A stretch of 64,000 bases of DNA from an uncultured Bacteroides sp. (GCF_937912035.1 NZ_CALDPF010000016.1:1-64000), one strand, 5' to 3'. Positions 1-9,615 are shown, numbered from the stretch's first letter. Notes: a model not told the origin generated them from the letters alone. Numbers and translations are program-made.

Positions 1-6
1 AGTTTT

Positions 7-91
7 GGAGAGGTGGCAGAGTGGTCGATTGCGGCGGTCTTGAAAACCGTTGTACCGCGAGGTACCCGGGGTTCGAATCCCTGTCTCTCCG
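7..91 (+). tRNA. tRNA-Ser (anticodon TGA)
   Basis: The acceptor stem pairs 7-13 with 84-90 (one G-U), and 91 is the discriminator base. The T stem pairs 67-71 with 79-83 around the loop TTCGAAT. The anticodon loop CTTGAAA reads TGA, and a long variable arm (about 50-66) marks a class II tRNA. CCA is not encoded. It should read UCN serine codons. A restriction-modification operon follows directly, and tRNA 3' ends are common entry points for mobile DNA, but I see no repeated tRNA end in the window. Confidence 0.96.
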
Positions 92-96
92 CTGAA

Positions 97-137
97 AAGG
101 GTGTAAATCAAGTGAATACGAGATTTACACCCTTTTT
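97..137 (+). terminator. Rho-independent terminator after tRNA-Ser
   Basis: A perfect 13-bp inverted repeat (97-109 with 122-134) has a 12-base loop and runs into a T tract. It starts six bases after the tRNA. Confidence 0.9.
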
Positions 138-246
138 GTATTTATTATTTGTATTTGTGGATCTTATGTTTAATACACAAATAGGAAAATTATTGATAAA
201 ATGCTAAAATAATTTCCAATATGGAAATCTGTTAAGTGGCTTTTAG

Positions 247-254
247 TACTTTTG
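247..254 (+). promoter_or_regulatory. Candidate -7 element for the restriction-modification operon
   Basis: TACTTTTG matches the Bacteroidetes -7 consensus TAnnTTTG and lies about 45 bases before the first methyltransferase. I see no clear TTTG -33 box at the usual 19-21 bp spacing. Apart from this and the tRNA terminator, 138-299 holds nothing recognisable. Confidence 0.5.
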
Positions 255-299
255 TATTCAGAATATAACTAACAAATCTCATAAGGATTACTAAATAAG

Positions 300-1454
300 A
301 TGAAATATACAGAGATTGAAGGTTTGGATACTTTTACATTAAGGGAGGCTGTAGCAACTTATGGGCAAGAGATTCTTCCTTTATGGAAGGAAGCAGTATA
401 TTCAAAACCATACAAATTAGAAAGTCGTAGATATATTGGTTGCAAAGCAAAACTTATAGATTGGATATTTGACTTAATAGAGCATGAGACTCAGAATGTT
501 CATACATTCTGTGATATCTTTGCTGGTACTGGATCTGTCTCCAATAGAGCTGTTAATTTATATAATAACGTTATTATTAATGATTTTCTTTATTCTAACA
601 ACGTACTATATAAGGCTTTCTTTTCAACTGGTGACTGGAATAAAGAAAAGATCATTAATCTGTTGGATACATTTAATAGTATAGATTCAAACACAATAAA
701 GGATAATTATTTTTCCGAGAATTATGGGAATAAATACTTTGATATGGCATCTGCTAAAATAATAGGTTATATACGCGATGTTATTGAAGAGATCAAACCG
801 ACGTTGACTGAAAAAGAGTATTGTATCCTTATAGCTTCACTGATTTATAGTATCGATAGAATTGCTAACACACTAGGACATTTTGAGGCTTATATCAAGA
901 AGGAAATAAAGCCACGTAAATTTATTATGCGTTTGGTTGATGTAAAATCGTTTGAGGGAGTTACTATTTATCAAGAAGATGCGAATGTATTGGCAAGGAA
1001 TATTCATGCCGATATTGTTTACATGGATCCTCCTTACAATTCAAGGCAGTATAGTAGATTTTATCATGTGTATGAAGTACTGGTGAAATGGGATAAACCT
1101 GTATTAAATGGAGTTGCCCGCAAGCCTGCAGAAGAAAATATGAGTGACTATTGTAGGGTGAAAGCATTTAGTGCATTCACAGACCTTGTTGCTAATATTG
1201 ATGCAAAATATATTGTAGTGTCGTACAACAATACGTATAAATCAAAATCTTCATCGTCTGAAAATAAAATTAAACTTGAACAGATTGTAGAAGTGTTGAA
1301 TAAGTGCGGTACAACCAGGGTATTTACGCATAAACATCAAGCGTTTAATGCAGGTAAAACAGAATTTGACGATCATAAAGAGTATTTATTTATAACAACA
1401 GTTGATAATGAAAAACGGAATAGCTCGTTCGCCACTGTTTTATGTAGGCGATAA
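300..1454 (+). CDS. DNA adenine methyltransferase, first of two (type IIS-like R-M)
   Basis: This is a probable N6-adenine DNA methyltransferase of 384 residues. It has the SAM-binding motif FAGTG at residues 74-78 and the catalytic motif DPPYN at 243-247, followed by RQYSRFYH. That DPPYNxRQYxxxYH arrangement is typical of D12-class enzymes such as the methylase halves found with type IIS systems. The motif order (FxGxG before DPPY) is the alpha-group order. It overlaps the next methyltransferase gene by 47 bases, and the endonuclease gene follows, so the three form one operon. Two separate adenine methylases fit an asymmetric recognition site, with one enzyme per strand. Recognition specificity is not readable from sequence alone. 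Confidence 0.88.
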   Translation: MKYTEIEGLDTFTLREAVATYGQEILPLWKEAVYSKPYKLESRRYIGCKAKLIDWIFDLIEHETQNVHTFCDIFAGTGSVSNRAVNLYNNVIINDFLYSNNVLYKAFFSTGDWNKEKIINLLDTFNSIDSNTIKDNYFSENYGNKYFDMASAKIIGYIRDVIEEIKPTLTEKEYCILIASLIYSIDRIANTLGHFEAYIKKEIKPRKFIMRLVDVKSFEGVTIYQEDANVLARNIHADIVYMDPPYNSRQYSRFYHVYEVLVKWDKPVLNGVARKPAEENMSDYCRVKAFSAFTDLVANIDAKYIVVSYNNTYKSKSSSSENKIKLEQIVEVLNKCGTTRVFTHKHQAFNAGKTEFDDHKEYLFITTVDNEKRNSSFATVLCRR

Positions 1455-2313
1455 ATATAAACTTATCCGTGAAATAAAAACACATTTTCCACAGAATATA
1501 AATAGACTTATAGAACCCTTTGTGGGTGGTGGCAGTGTAATGATGAATGTCGAAGCTAATGGTTTTATACTTAATGATATCGACAGCTATGTGATTGCTA
1601 TTCACAGAATGTTATGTGGTTATATTAATAATAAGAAAGACTTCTATGACCGATTCTTTCAGTTGGTAAATGAGTATGGATTATCTTTGTCTTTTTGTGG
1701 ACATACAGCTCCTGATGAATTAAAAAAGATGTATCCGAAAACTTATTATGCAAAGTATAATAAAGATGCTTATAACCGATTGAAAGAATATTTTAATAGT
1801 GAAGGAAAGCAAGATATAATGAGACTATATATTTTACTTATGTATGGTTTCAATAGAATGTTACGTTTCAACAGAAAAGGAGATTTTAATCTGCCTGTTG
1901 GAAATGTGGATTTTAACAAAAATACATACGATGCTTTAGAGGATTATTTTACAATATTACTTCATAAGCAGGTAGATTGGTATAATGAGGACTTTCGGGT
2001 ATTTCTCCGAAATATTCAGTTTCAAGATGGTGACCTTGTTTATCTTGATCCTCCATACCTTATTACATTCAGTGAATACAATAAACTATGGAATGAACAA
2101 ACAGAAAGAGAATTACTTGCAGAACTTGATAGATTATCTGTACAAGGGGTACATTTTGCAATTTCTAATGTAACACACTATAAGGGTAGAGTAAACGATG
2201 CCTTCATTGATTGGTCTGCTCGGTATACAACCTATCCAATAAAAAGTAATTACATAAGTTTTAATGATAACACGATAAAGGATTTTAATGAAGTGCTTGT
2301 AACAAACTATTGA
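1408..2313 (+). CDS. Dam-family (D12) DNA adenine methyltransferase, second of two
   Basis: A 301-residue D12-class N6-adenine methyltransferase. The N-terminal SPLFYVGDKYKL is the usual Dam/DpnM-type opening, FVGGG lies at residues 38-42 and the catalytic DPPY at 214-217. I start it at ATG 1408; a TTG two codons upstream is also open but has no advantage. The start lies inside the end of the first methylase, which suggests translational coupling. The stop is four bases before the endonuclease start. It is probably the strand-complementary partner of the first methylase, protecting host DNA from the endonuclease. Confidence 0.9.
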   Translation: MKNGIARSPLFYVGDKYKLIREIKTHFPQNINRLIEPFVGGGSVMMNVEANGFILNDIDSYVIAIHRMLCGYINNKKDFYDRFFQLVNEYGLSLSFCGHTAPDELKKMYPKTYYAKYNKDAYNRLKEYFNSEGKQDIMRLYILLMYGFNRMLRFNRKGDFNLPVGNVDFNKNTYDALEDYFTILLHKQVDWYNEDFRVFLRNIQFQDGDLVYLDPPYLITFSEYNKLWNEQTERELLAELDRLSVQGVHFAISNVTHYKGRVNDAFIDWSARYTTYPIKSNYISFNDNTIKDFNEVLVTNY

Positions 2314-2317
2314 TTGT

Positions 2318-3919
2318 ATGGCTAATAATGTTAAACATGGTAAGCGATATTTCAAGCAAATGGCATTGGAGGTTGCAGTAAGAAATCCAGAACGTTATGA
2401 GGAAATCCTGAAAACATTTGCTAAGTATGAAGGTATAGTTCTCGACGATGAGGGTATTTTGAAGGTATATTCTCAGTTGTATTTGGACTATGTAGTAACA
2501 ACTGACAAACTTTCTGATGTAATCCTTACAGAAAGTTATTTGCATGAATGGATAAAGGAGAATTGTCATCATAATAACGAATGGGGGTATCCCACAGGTT
2601 ATCAGGCAGCGTTTACAAGATACTTAAAGACTTTATCTGAGTTTGGTTTTATTTATGCACAATATAATCAGAAGTTACGTCTTTCACCAATTGCTAAAGC
2701 ATTGGTAAATGAAAAGATAACTTTGTCTGAGGCTTTTGCAGTACAATGTATGCGCTTTTGGAGAAAGTCTCCATATAGACGCGTTCTTAATGATTTCAAT
2801 TTCTTTGAATTTATTATTGATACTCTTATTGAACTTAAAAAAAGAGGACACAGACTGTCAATAAACCAATTCAATGTGGGTTTGTTTTCAGATGATGGAA
2901 ATGTGAATGACTTTTTGGGTTTGATTGAAAAAAATAAAATAGGTAATGACCCTGAAAAGGCTTATAGTCTCGTTGTGTCTAAGTATAATGCAGTTGATGT
3001 ACTTCATTCGAAGGTAGCAAAGCAGGAATCCGCATTTCGTGATTATGGAAATACTGTATTCAGAGTTCTTCAATTGACAGGCTTTATTACAATAGATTAT
3101 AAAGGAATATTAATGCTTTCTCCTAATGAGAATAGAATGGGTTTCTATCAAGCATTAAAAGCAGAAAATTTCTCTATAACAGAAACGGCTAAAGATAATG
3201 AGGAAGAGTATTTTGAACTGCTCGGTTCATTTGATAACAGGTTAGAGAATATTGTAATGGCATATAGGGAAAAAGATGACTATTCAACTGCTGAGTATAA
3301 TAAAAAGATTTCAAACATTATAACTTCTTATGGCCTTACTAAGGAACTTATAGAGCAGTCTCTACTGAAAGTTTCATCTGGCGATAAGAAAGGAAAAGAT
3401 TTATTCTGGTTTATACAGGATCCTGTTAAATTTGAGTTCTTATTGACACTGTATGTATATACGTATTTAGGTGATAAAATGGTCTATAAGCCTAATTATA
3501 TATGCGATGAATCTGGTATACCTTATTCCCATGCTCCGGGTAATATTGGTGATATTGAAATATTCAGTAACGAAAAATATTGGCTCATTGAAGCAACTCT
3601 GATTCGTTCAAAAACGCAGCAGATAAATAATGAAACAGTAAATCTGTTTAGACACATTGATAATGACTGTAATAGAGATAAATATTTGACATTGGTTGCT
3701 CCGTATATTCATGATGATACAAAATTAATTTTTAACGTAGCCTCTGTACTCACTTTGATTCAAACAAAAATGTTTACTTTGAGTTCTATATCGCAAACGA
3801 CAAATGAATTTGTCGATATTCTCAAGACAGGTAGTGATTACTTTTATTTTGTGAAAGAATATAGTCGTAATTTTATATTAGATTTTAGAGAGCAATTAAA
3901 TTCAATAGCAACATTGTGA
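2318..3919 (+). CDS. AlwI-family type IIS restriction endonuclease
   Basis: 533 residues, the usual size for AlwI/N.BstNBI-type enzymes. The N-terminal KRYFKQMALEVAVRNPERYEEIL and the overall layout match the AlwI family as I know it. The likely metal site is GDIEIF with D412 and E414, followed by IEATL with E425. The family uses such an acidic triad in place of a plain PD-(D/E)xK lysine. AlwI itself recognises GGATC and cuts outside it; whether this protein shares that site is inference. It is last in a three-gene operon after two methylases and is closed by a strong terminator at 3961. It is AT-rich like its partners, which is common in horizontally moved R-M systems. Confidence 0.82.
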   Translation: MANNVKHGKRYFKQMALEVAVRNPERYEEILKTFAKYEGIVLDDEGILKVYSQLYLDYVVTTDKLSDVILTESYLHEWIKENCHHNNEWGYPTGYQAAFTRYLKTLSEFGFIYAQYNQKLRLSPIAKALVNEKITLSEAFAVQCMRFWRKSPYRRVLNDFNFFEFIIDTLIELKKRGHRLSINQFNVGLFSDDGNVNDFLGLIEKNKIGNDPEKAYSLVVSKYNAVDVLHSKVAKQESAFRDYGNTVFRVLQLTGFITIDYKGILMLSPNENRMGFYQALKAENFSITETAKDNEEEYFELLGSFDNRLENIVMAYREKDDYSTAEYNKKISNIITSYGLTKELIEQSLLKVSSGDKKGKDLFWFIQDPVKFEFLLTLYVYTYLGDKMVYKPNYICDESGIPYSHAPGNIGDIEIFSNEKYWLIEATLIRSKTQQINNETVNLFRHIDNDCNRDKYLTLVAPYIHDDTKLIFNVASVLTLIQTKMFTLSSISQTTNEFVDILKTGSDYFYFVKEYSRNFILDFREQLNSIATL

Positions 3920-3960
3920 TAATTATTAAATGTGGGCAAAAGAAAGAGGATTTATAAGAA

Positions 3961-3995
3961 AATAGGCTGTCTCACTTTGAGACAGCCTATTTTTT
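3961..3995. terminator. Bidirectional terminator
   Basis: A perfect 14-bp inverted repeat (3961-3974 with 3978-3991) has a three-base loop. T follows on the plus strand and, with the upstream A run, on the minus strand. It separates the endonuclease from the convergent lipoprotein gene. Confidence 0.92.
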
Positions 3996-4023
3996 ATCAT
4001 GTAAATCTTTTGATTGTTGGCAA

Positions 4024-4815
4024 TTATTCAGCTGGTAACTCTAATGTTTCAGTAAATCCTTGATATAGCAGTCCCCAACCACCATTGTATTCTACAACTC
4101 CTTGCATAGGGAATTTTAGAACATTACCTTCACGTGTCATACTTGTAGCTGCAAAATATACCATTCCATAAGTGGCGTTAGTATAACCTGTTGCTTGTAT
4201 ATCCCAGGCAACAAGTTCCTGTCCGTCATCGCTTAATGAAAATACTATAGGGTATCCTTCAACATAGCAGTCTACTAATCTATAGATATTGCCTTCAGCA
4301 GCTTTTTCTATTGCTTGTGGCCAAGCTTGTCCAAAGAACTCTGAAGTAAATTGTCCAGTACCAAATGATGTCCATGTCAACTGTCTTTTAACAGTAACTT
4401 TTATACTTCCCTCTCCTGATATGGAAACTTGTGATGCATCCTGAACTTCTAAAGTGATATTGTAGGTAGTTGTTGCACCCAGTGAATTCAGATCAAAGTT
4501 TAATTCAACATAAGAAACATTCTCTCCTTCATTAAACTTTACAGTTGACGAACTCAGTGTAAATATGTTTTCAGCTACAGTATTTTCATCAATAGTAATC
4601 TGTATTTCTGAGTTGTCATTTGTGTTTGATCTGTATATAGGAACAAGAATTTTACCTTCATTTTCTGTAGAAACTTCTTCAGACATTGTTGTTGAAGCAA
4701 AACTTACACCAGTTCCATTTTCGTACAGTACACCTTCAGCATCTGTATTACAAGAAGTGAATGTTGCTGCACCTAATAAAAGGCATAGACTCCAATATAA
4801 TATATTTCTTTTCAT
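4024..4815 (-). CDS. Surface lipoprotein of SusC/D set 1 (third gene)
   Basis: 263 residues with a lipoprotein signal peptide ending in TSC (lipidated Cys22). Residues 30-140 look like a Calx-beta/immunoglobulin-like strand-rich domain, and the rest is a second beta-rich domain. It is a paralogue of the lipoprotein at 15818: both share the layout (lipobox, Calx-beta-like part, a WxxxGxGQFxSxFFxQ-like segment, then GxY and a FxETLELP-type C terminus). It lies 18 bases after susD set 1 in the same direction. In SusCD loci the third gene often encodes an SGBP or accessory glycan- or protein-binding lipoprotein. The ligand is unknown. Confidence 0.75.
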   Translation of the reverse strand: MKRNILYWSLCLLLGAATFTSCNTDAEGVLYENGTGVSFASTTMSEEVSTENEGKILVPIYRSNTNDNSEIQITIDENTVAENIFTLSSSTVKFNEGENVSYVELNFDLNSLGATTTYNITLEVQDASQVSISGEGSIKVTVKRQLTWTSFGTGQFTSEFFGQAWPQAIEKAAEGNIYRLVDCYVEGYPIVFSLSDDGQELVAWDIQATGYTNATYGMVYFAATSMTREGNVLKFPMQGVVEYNGGWGLLYQGFTETLELPAE

Positions 4816-4833
4816 TTTTATTTGTGCATTAAA

Positions 4834-6381
4834 TTATTGTACAATAGGATTCTGATCAGCATCGGTTATGTTCTCGTTACCGTCAATTTCAGATTGAGGT
4901 AATGGAAGGATAAATAGTGGAGAAGCCGCTTCAGTATTCTTTGTTTGAACAGTCTCAGTATGATTTGAACCTTCATATTTACGGTTGTAACCTAAACCAA
5001 GACGTTGCAAGTCGAATATTCTACCTGCTTCACCCCATAATTCAACACGGCGTTGGAATAAAATTTCATCCATCAGCGTTACTAATGCTGAGTTTGTGTT
5101 AGAATTATAAGAATTAGAATCTGTTCTACCTGCCAATCTTGTTTCAAAACCATTATCACGTAATGTACCTAGTTCTTTTATTGTGTTACGAGCTGTAGCG
5201 TATTGTTCCAAATGACATTCTGCTTCTGCCTTAATTAAGACCATTTCTTCAGCTCTCATCAGTATATAATCTCCTGTACGAGTTGTATAATCTGCCATTT
5301 TGAATTTTAACTGACAATAGCTGATTTTAGATGTTCCAGCAACTTCTTCATCTTCACTCAGTGCACCACGGAACCATGCTAAACGTGTATCTGTAGTTGG
5401 TATAAGTTTATATAAACCTGTGCTAATGCATTGAGGTGCTTTCGAACCGTACATACCAGGGGCATCAGCGTCCATGTGTGAGAAGAAACTTGCAAATCCA
5501 CTAGATTGGTCTGCTATAATTTTCATACCCCACATAACATCCGAAACGTCTACGTTATTATTTCCACCTAAATCTTCAACACTTGCCAATTGGAGTCCTG
5601 GCTTTTTAAGTGCTTCAGCAGCAGCATCGGCAGCTTTCTGATATTCATGTTGTACCAATGAAACTCTGGCTTGAAAACCTTGAGCTGCATAGTAATCTAC
5701 GTGAGAAATATCTTTCTGTTCAAGATCTTTTAATAAAGTAGTAGCTTTAGTTAAATCTTCATTAATTCTGTCGTATACTTGCTGAACAGTACCACGAGGT
5801 TTTCCTTCGGAACCAGCAACTGTAGGTTCTGTATATACAGGAACACCTGGTTTATCCTCATTACCTTTATATGTCTGCTGATATAATTGTATCAAATAGA
5901 AATAGCTATATGCACGCATAGCGTATGCTTGACCTACTATTCTTTTGACTTCTGCTGGATCACCTCCCATTGTATTTTCGGAAGCAATGATATAGTTCAG
6001 ATTACTGATTATAGTATAGTAGAAGTTCCAAATAGAATATGAACGACCTGAAGTATTCGAAAAATCTCCATGTACATTTAGTCTGTAATCTTCATAGAAC
6101 CAGCCTTGTCCCTGGCTATACATCAAATGATCTTCTGCCATTAAGTCTGCCAGCAACTGGATTGCTGTTTGTCCACAGTTCTCTGAACCCCAGTTTGCAC
6201 TCCATCCGGCAACATATAACATTCTATATACACCGTTTATTGCCGCTTCTGCACTATTGGCATCTTCGAAAACTTGAGTTCCTGAAACTTTATCAGTTGG
6301 TTCTGTATTCAATTCATCTGCACAGGAGTTAAATGTCAATAAACCTGCAAGTGAAAAGATATATAATAAATTCTTTTTCAT
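4834..6381 (-). CDS. SusD/RagB-family nutrient-binding lipoprotein, set 1
   Basis: 515 residues with a lipoprotein signal (lipobox FNSC, Cys20). It has the SusD-like N-terminal helical region (AEAAINGVYRML, YxIISNLNYIIA, AYAMRAYSYFYLIQLY) and the C-terminal LFQRRVELWGEAGRIFDLQRL segment of RagB/SusD proteins. It forms the lid over the SusC barrel that binds the imported glycan or peptide. It is transcribed with the SusC upstream (22-base gap) and the lipoprotein downstream. No glycoside hydrolase or sulfatase gene accompanies either set, so the substrate cannot be guessed from context. RagAB-like peptide uptake is possible. Confidence 0.93.
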   Translation of the reverse strand: MKKNLLYIFSLAGLLTFNSCADELNTEPTDKVSGTQVFEDANSAEAAINGVYRMLYVAGWSANWGSENCGQTAIQLLADLMAEDHLMYSQGQGWFYEDYRLNVHGDFSNTSGRSYSIWNFYYTIISNLNYIIASENTMGGDPAEVKRIVGQAYAMRAYSYFYLIQLYQQTYKGNEDKPGVPVYTEPTVAGSEGKPRGTVQQVYDRINEDLTKATTLLKDLEQKDISHVDYYAAQGFQARVSLVQHEYQKAADAAAEALKKPGLQLASVEDLGGNNNVDVSDVMWGMKIIADQSSGFASFFSHMDADAPGMYGSKAPQCISTGLYKLIPTTDTRLAWFRGALSEDEEVAGTSKISYCQLKFKMADYTTRTGDYILMRAEEMVLIKAEAECHLEQYATARNTIKELGTLRDNGFETRLAGRTDSNSYNSNTNSALVTLMDEILFQRRVELWGEAGRIFDLQRLGLGYNRKYEGSNHTETVQTKNTEAASPLFILPLPQSEIDGNENITDADQNPIVQ

Positions 6382-6403
6382 TTTATTTCTATAGTTTTAA
6401 TCA

Positions 6404-9400
6404 TTAAAATGTAACATCTATACCGAATGAAATAGTTCTAACAGGAACATATCCAAAGTTTGTACCACCAGTGAAGTTGTATTGTGGGTCCATACCTTTC
6501 AAATGGTTGAATAGTACCAGGTTGTCTCCGGTTGCTGTGATGCGGATATTCTCCATATTTAGTTTCTTGATCAAATTGGAAGGTAAAGAGTATCCTAATG
6601 TAATGTTCTTGATAGACAAATATGATGCATTAATCAAATTGTTATCTGTAATAATGTAGCTCTTACCTATTTCAATTCTAGGAATGTCGGTAATATCGCC
6701 TGGTTGTTTCCATGCGCGTTCAAGATGTTTACTTTTTGCCTGACCAATATAGTTACCATAAAGTAATGTATTATATACACCATCTAAGACTTTACCACCA
6801 ATAGAATAAGTACACAGAACGCTCAAATCAAAGTTCTTGTATTTAAAACTGTTAGTAAATGATCCATATAGATTAGGAATACGACTGCCCTGAATTTCTT
6901 TACATGCAGTAGCTTTTGCCTGATCGTCAGTAATATATTTTTCACCTTTTACGCCATTTTCATCTGTATCCCAAGCCCAGTATAGTTGCTTACCAGTTGC
7001 TGGATCAACACCGGCTGCACTTGCTGTATAGAATGAATTTAATGTTTCACCTTCACGAATGATGTAGCTACCAGAGATGATTTCAGGTTTGTCAGCAAGC
7101 TGTAACACTTTGTTTTTAATGGTTGATCCCATTAAAGTAAGATTCCAGTTGAAATCATTTGTTCTGATTAAGTCGGCATTTAATGTAATATCCCAACCTG
7201 TGTTGCGCATACTACCGATATTCTTGTTATATCCATCGAAACCTAATGATGTTGCCATAGGGTATGACATTAACATATCACTAGTTTTACGGCTATACCA
7301 TTCAATACCAACAGATAAACGATCAAAGAATCTACCTTCTAAACCAACGTTCAGGTTGCCGTTTTTCTCCCATTTCAAGTCTTTGTTCTCAAGTGATGAC
7401 AATGCGACACCACTCATATTGCCATTTGGATATCCTAAATCATAGAATGACTGCCATGCATAATATGTTCCCAGATTATCATTACCCTGAACACCATAGC
7501 TGGCCTTAACTGATAAATTATTAATCCAAGAAACATCTTTTAAAAACTCTTCTTGTGAAATACGCCAGTTTGCACCTACAGACCAGAAGTTACCCCAACG
7601 GTTATCTTTGTGGAATCTGGAAGAACCGTCAGTACGGAAACTTGCAGACAAATAATACTTGTCAGCATAGTCGTATGCAAAACGTGATAACACTGATTCA
7701 ACGGCATAATTATGCTGATAAGAAGATGCACTAGTAATAGTAGTTGCAGCGTCCAATTCATACAATCCACCAAATGGGAAACCGGTTTTTGATGCACCAA
7801 GATATTGGTAGTTATATTTGTAGAACTCATGACCTACCATAGCAGATACATGATGTACTCCAAATTTTCTATCATAACTTAATAATTGGTTGAATGTATA
7901 ACTCATAGTTCTGGCAACAGCTTTTTGTATTGTACCTTTTACTGAAACAGAGTTTCCGTTATAAGGATTATAATAAGTCATACCTGCAGAGTTTACAATA
8001 TCGAAACCGTAATTTACAGATAATTTTAATCCTTGCAATGGACCTGTTTTCAGGTCTCCTAAATCAGCAAACATACGACCACTTAGGTTGTCGCTTGTTG
8101 TTGAATATTTGTCATCGTATAATGTAGCGATTGTATTCCAATCTGCATTTGCTCCAGCCGGACGGTTAGAACCGTAGTCAAATACCGGATTACCTAAATT
8201 ATCCATAACTGTAGCACCGTTTGCATCTTTCTCGAATACCGGATAGATAGGTGCCATAAGTTGTGCAGTGTACCATACGTTTGATGAACCAGAAGAGTTT
8301 TCTACAGCAGTATTACTCTCGTTTCTTGAATAGCTGGCATTCATTCCCGCTTTTAACCAGTTAGTAACTTCTGTACTGATATTCATACGACCGTTTAAGC
8401 GGTTGAAGCTTGTTGTTTTCAACAAACCTTCTTCATCAAGATAACCCAGAGAGAACATATATTTAGTTTTCTCGTTACCACCGTTGAATGAAACATTATA
8501 TTCTTGGCGTAAAGGGCTTTTATCCATTGCTTCATCCATCCAATCTTCTGAATATTTTAAATAAGCATCACTACGCACTTTTCCTGTGGTTGGATCGATA
8601 AGTTCTGTAATAGAATAATTAAATGGATTATACTGTTCGTTTACTCCCAAGATAGCTGTAGCGCCGCTTTTCATATTTTGGAGAGCTAATACAGCTGCAT
8701 CCGAAGGAGAGATACCATCATTGTATATCAGATCGTTTTTGTATGACTGGTATACAGTTTCCAAATATCCGGCTTCATCCATTGTTTCATAACGTGGGAT
8801 TGATCTTGAAGAAACACCCCAATTAGCTTTCAAATTAACTTTAACTTTGCCTGAGTTACCTTTTTTAGTAGTAATCATAACTACTCCATTGGCACCACGT
8901 GAACCGTATAGAGCACCAGCTGATGCGTCTTTTAGTACAGTCATGGATTCAATGTCATTAGGATTTATTGCAGAAATATTACCATCATAAGGTACACCAT
9001 CTACAACATACAATGGGTTCTGTGATGAGTTAATAGAACCGAAACCACGAACGACTACTGATACTCCTGATCCAGGTTGTCCAGAACCTGATGTCGTTTG
9101 TACACCAGCAACCATACCATCTAATGCTTTAGTAACATTAGCAACAGGTCTTTTTTCTATCTTATCAGCTTTGATAACCTCAGCTGAACCGGTAAAAGAT
9201 TCTTTACGTGCTGTACCATAAGCTACAACCATAACTTCGTCCAAAACTTCTGTATCAGAATGAAGGCTTACTTTAACTACAGGTTTAATAGCAACTTCCT
9301 GAGTCTTCATACCGATAAATGAAATAATCAGAGTTCCGGCCGAACTTGGAACGTTAGTAATAGTAAAATTACCATCAATATCAGTTACAGTACCAACTGT

Positions 9401-9547
9401 AGTACCTTTAACCAATACAGATGCACCTACTACCGGTAAACCGTCCTCATGAGAAGTGACAGTACCTGTCACCTTAGAGACCTGAGCGTTTACCAGACCA
9501 ATGCCAATAAACAGGCAGGTCATTAACAGCATCAATTTTCTTTTCAT
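6404..9547 (-). CDS. SusC/RagA TonB-dependent outer-membrane transporter, set 1 (intact, ON orientation)
   Basis: 1047 residues. It has signal peptide 1-22, a CarboxypepD_reg-like domain (VTGTVTSHEDGLPVVGASVLVKG, about 25-100), a TonB box region with DEVMVVAYGT, and a plug with KDASAGALYGSRGANGVVMITTKKG. A 22-strand barrel follows and ends in a terminal Phe (SFGIDVTF). It imports ligands captured by SusD using TonB/ExbBD energy. The boundary around residue 68-75 (SSAGTLIISF) carries the 19-bp repeat that is also found, inverted, at the 5' end of the truncated SusC at 11.1 kb. Its promoter, signal peptide and N-terminal domain therefore lie on a probable invertible segment, and this gene is the copy currently expressed. 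Confidence 0.95.
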   Translation of the reverse strand: MKRKLMLLMTCLFIGIGLVNAQVSKVTGTVTSHEDGLPVVGASVLVKGTTVGTVTDIDGNFTITNVPSSAGTLIISFIGMKTQEVAIKPVVKVSLHSDTEVLDEVMVVAYGTARKESFTGSAEVIKADKIEKRPVANVTKALDGMVAGVQTTSGSGQPGSGVSVVVRGFGSINSSQNPLYVVDGVPYDGNISAINPNDIESMTVLKDASAGALYGSRGANGVVMITTKKGNSGKVKVNLKANWGVSSRSIPRYETMDEAGYLETVYQSYKNDLIYNDGISPSDAAVLALQNMKSGATAILGVNEQYNPFNYSITELIDPTTGKVRSDAYLKYSEDWMDEAMDKSPLRQEYNVSFNGGNEKTKYMFSLGYLDEEGLLKTTSFNRLNGRMNISTEVTNWLKAGMNASYSRNESNTAVENSSGSSNVWYTAQLMAPIYPVFEKDANGATVMDNLGNPVFDYGSNRPAGANADWNTIATLYDDKYSTTSDNLSGRMFADLGDLKTGPLQGLKLSVNYGFDIVNSAGMTYYNPYNGNSVSVKGTIQKAVARTMSYTFNQLLSYDRKFGVHHVSAMVGHEFYKYNYQYLGASKTGFPFGGLYELDAATTITSASSYQHNYAVESVLSRFAYDYADKYYLSASFRTDGSSRFHKDNRWGNFWSVGANWRISQEEFLKDVSWINNLSVKASYGVQGNDNLGTYYAWQSFYDLGYPNGNMSGVALSSLENKDLKWEKNGNLNVGLEGRFFDRLSVGIEWYSRKTSDMLMSYPMATSLGFDGYNKNIGSMRNTGWDITLNADLIRTNDFNWNLTLMGSTIKNKVLQLADKPEIISGSYIIREGETLNSFYTASAAGVDPATGKQLYWAWDTDENGVKGEKYITDDQAKATACKEIQGSRIPNLYGSFTNSFKYKNFDLSVLCTYSIGGKVLDGVYNTLLYGNYIGQAKSKHLERAWKQPGDITDIPRIEIGKSYIITDNNLINASYLSIKNITLGYSLPSNLIKKLNMENIRITATGDNLVLFNHLKGMDPQYNFTGGTNFGYVPVRTISFGIDVTF
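9329..9347 (-). repeat. Inverted repeat L of the SusC switch (likely recombination site)
   Basis: On the minus strand this reads AAGTTCGGCCGGAACTCTG, identical over 19 bp to 11090-11108 on the plus strand. It contains the dyad AGTTC-GGCCG-GAACT, the form expected for tyrosine recombinase binding. It encodes the SSAGTL segment of SusC set 1. On the SusC 3' side the similarity to the other copy continues (a further identical 26-bp block at 9270-9295 versus 11142-11167). On the other side it stops abruptly at the repeat. Confidence 0.85.
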
Positions 9548-9607
9548 AAAAATCTCTCTTAAAGTTTAACTTTACATTAATAAAAATTTGTTCTCTCTAA
9601 CAGGTTG

Positions 9608-9615
9608 CGAAAGTA
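9608..9615 (-). promoter_or_regulatory. Candidate -7 element for SusC set 1, on the invertible segment
   Basis: The minus strand reads TACTTTCG, one base from TAnnTTTG, about 60 bases upstream of the SusC start. The surrounding 310-bp gap (9548-9857) is very AT-rich and lies between the divergent SusC and recombinase genes, so it should also hold the recombinase promoter. I could not place that one with confidence. Confidence 0.45.
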
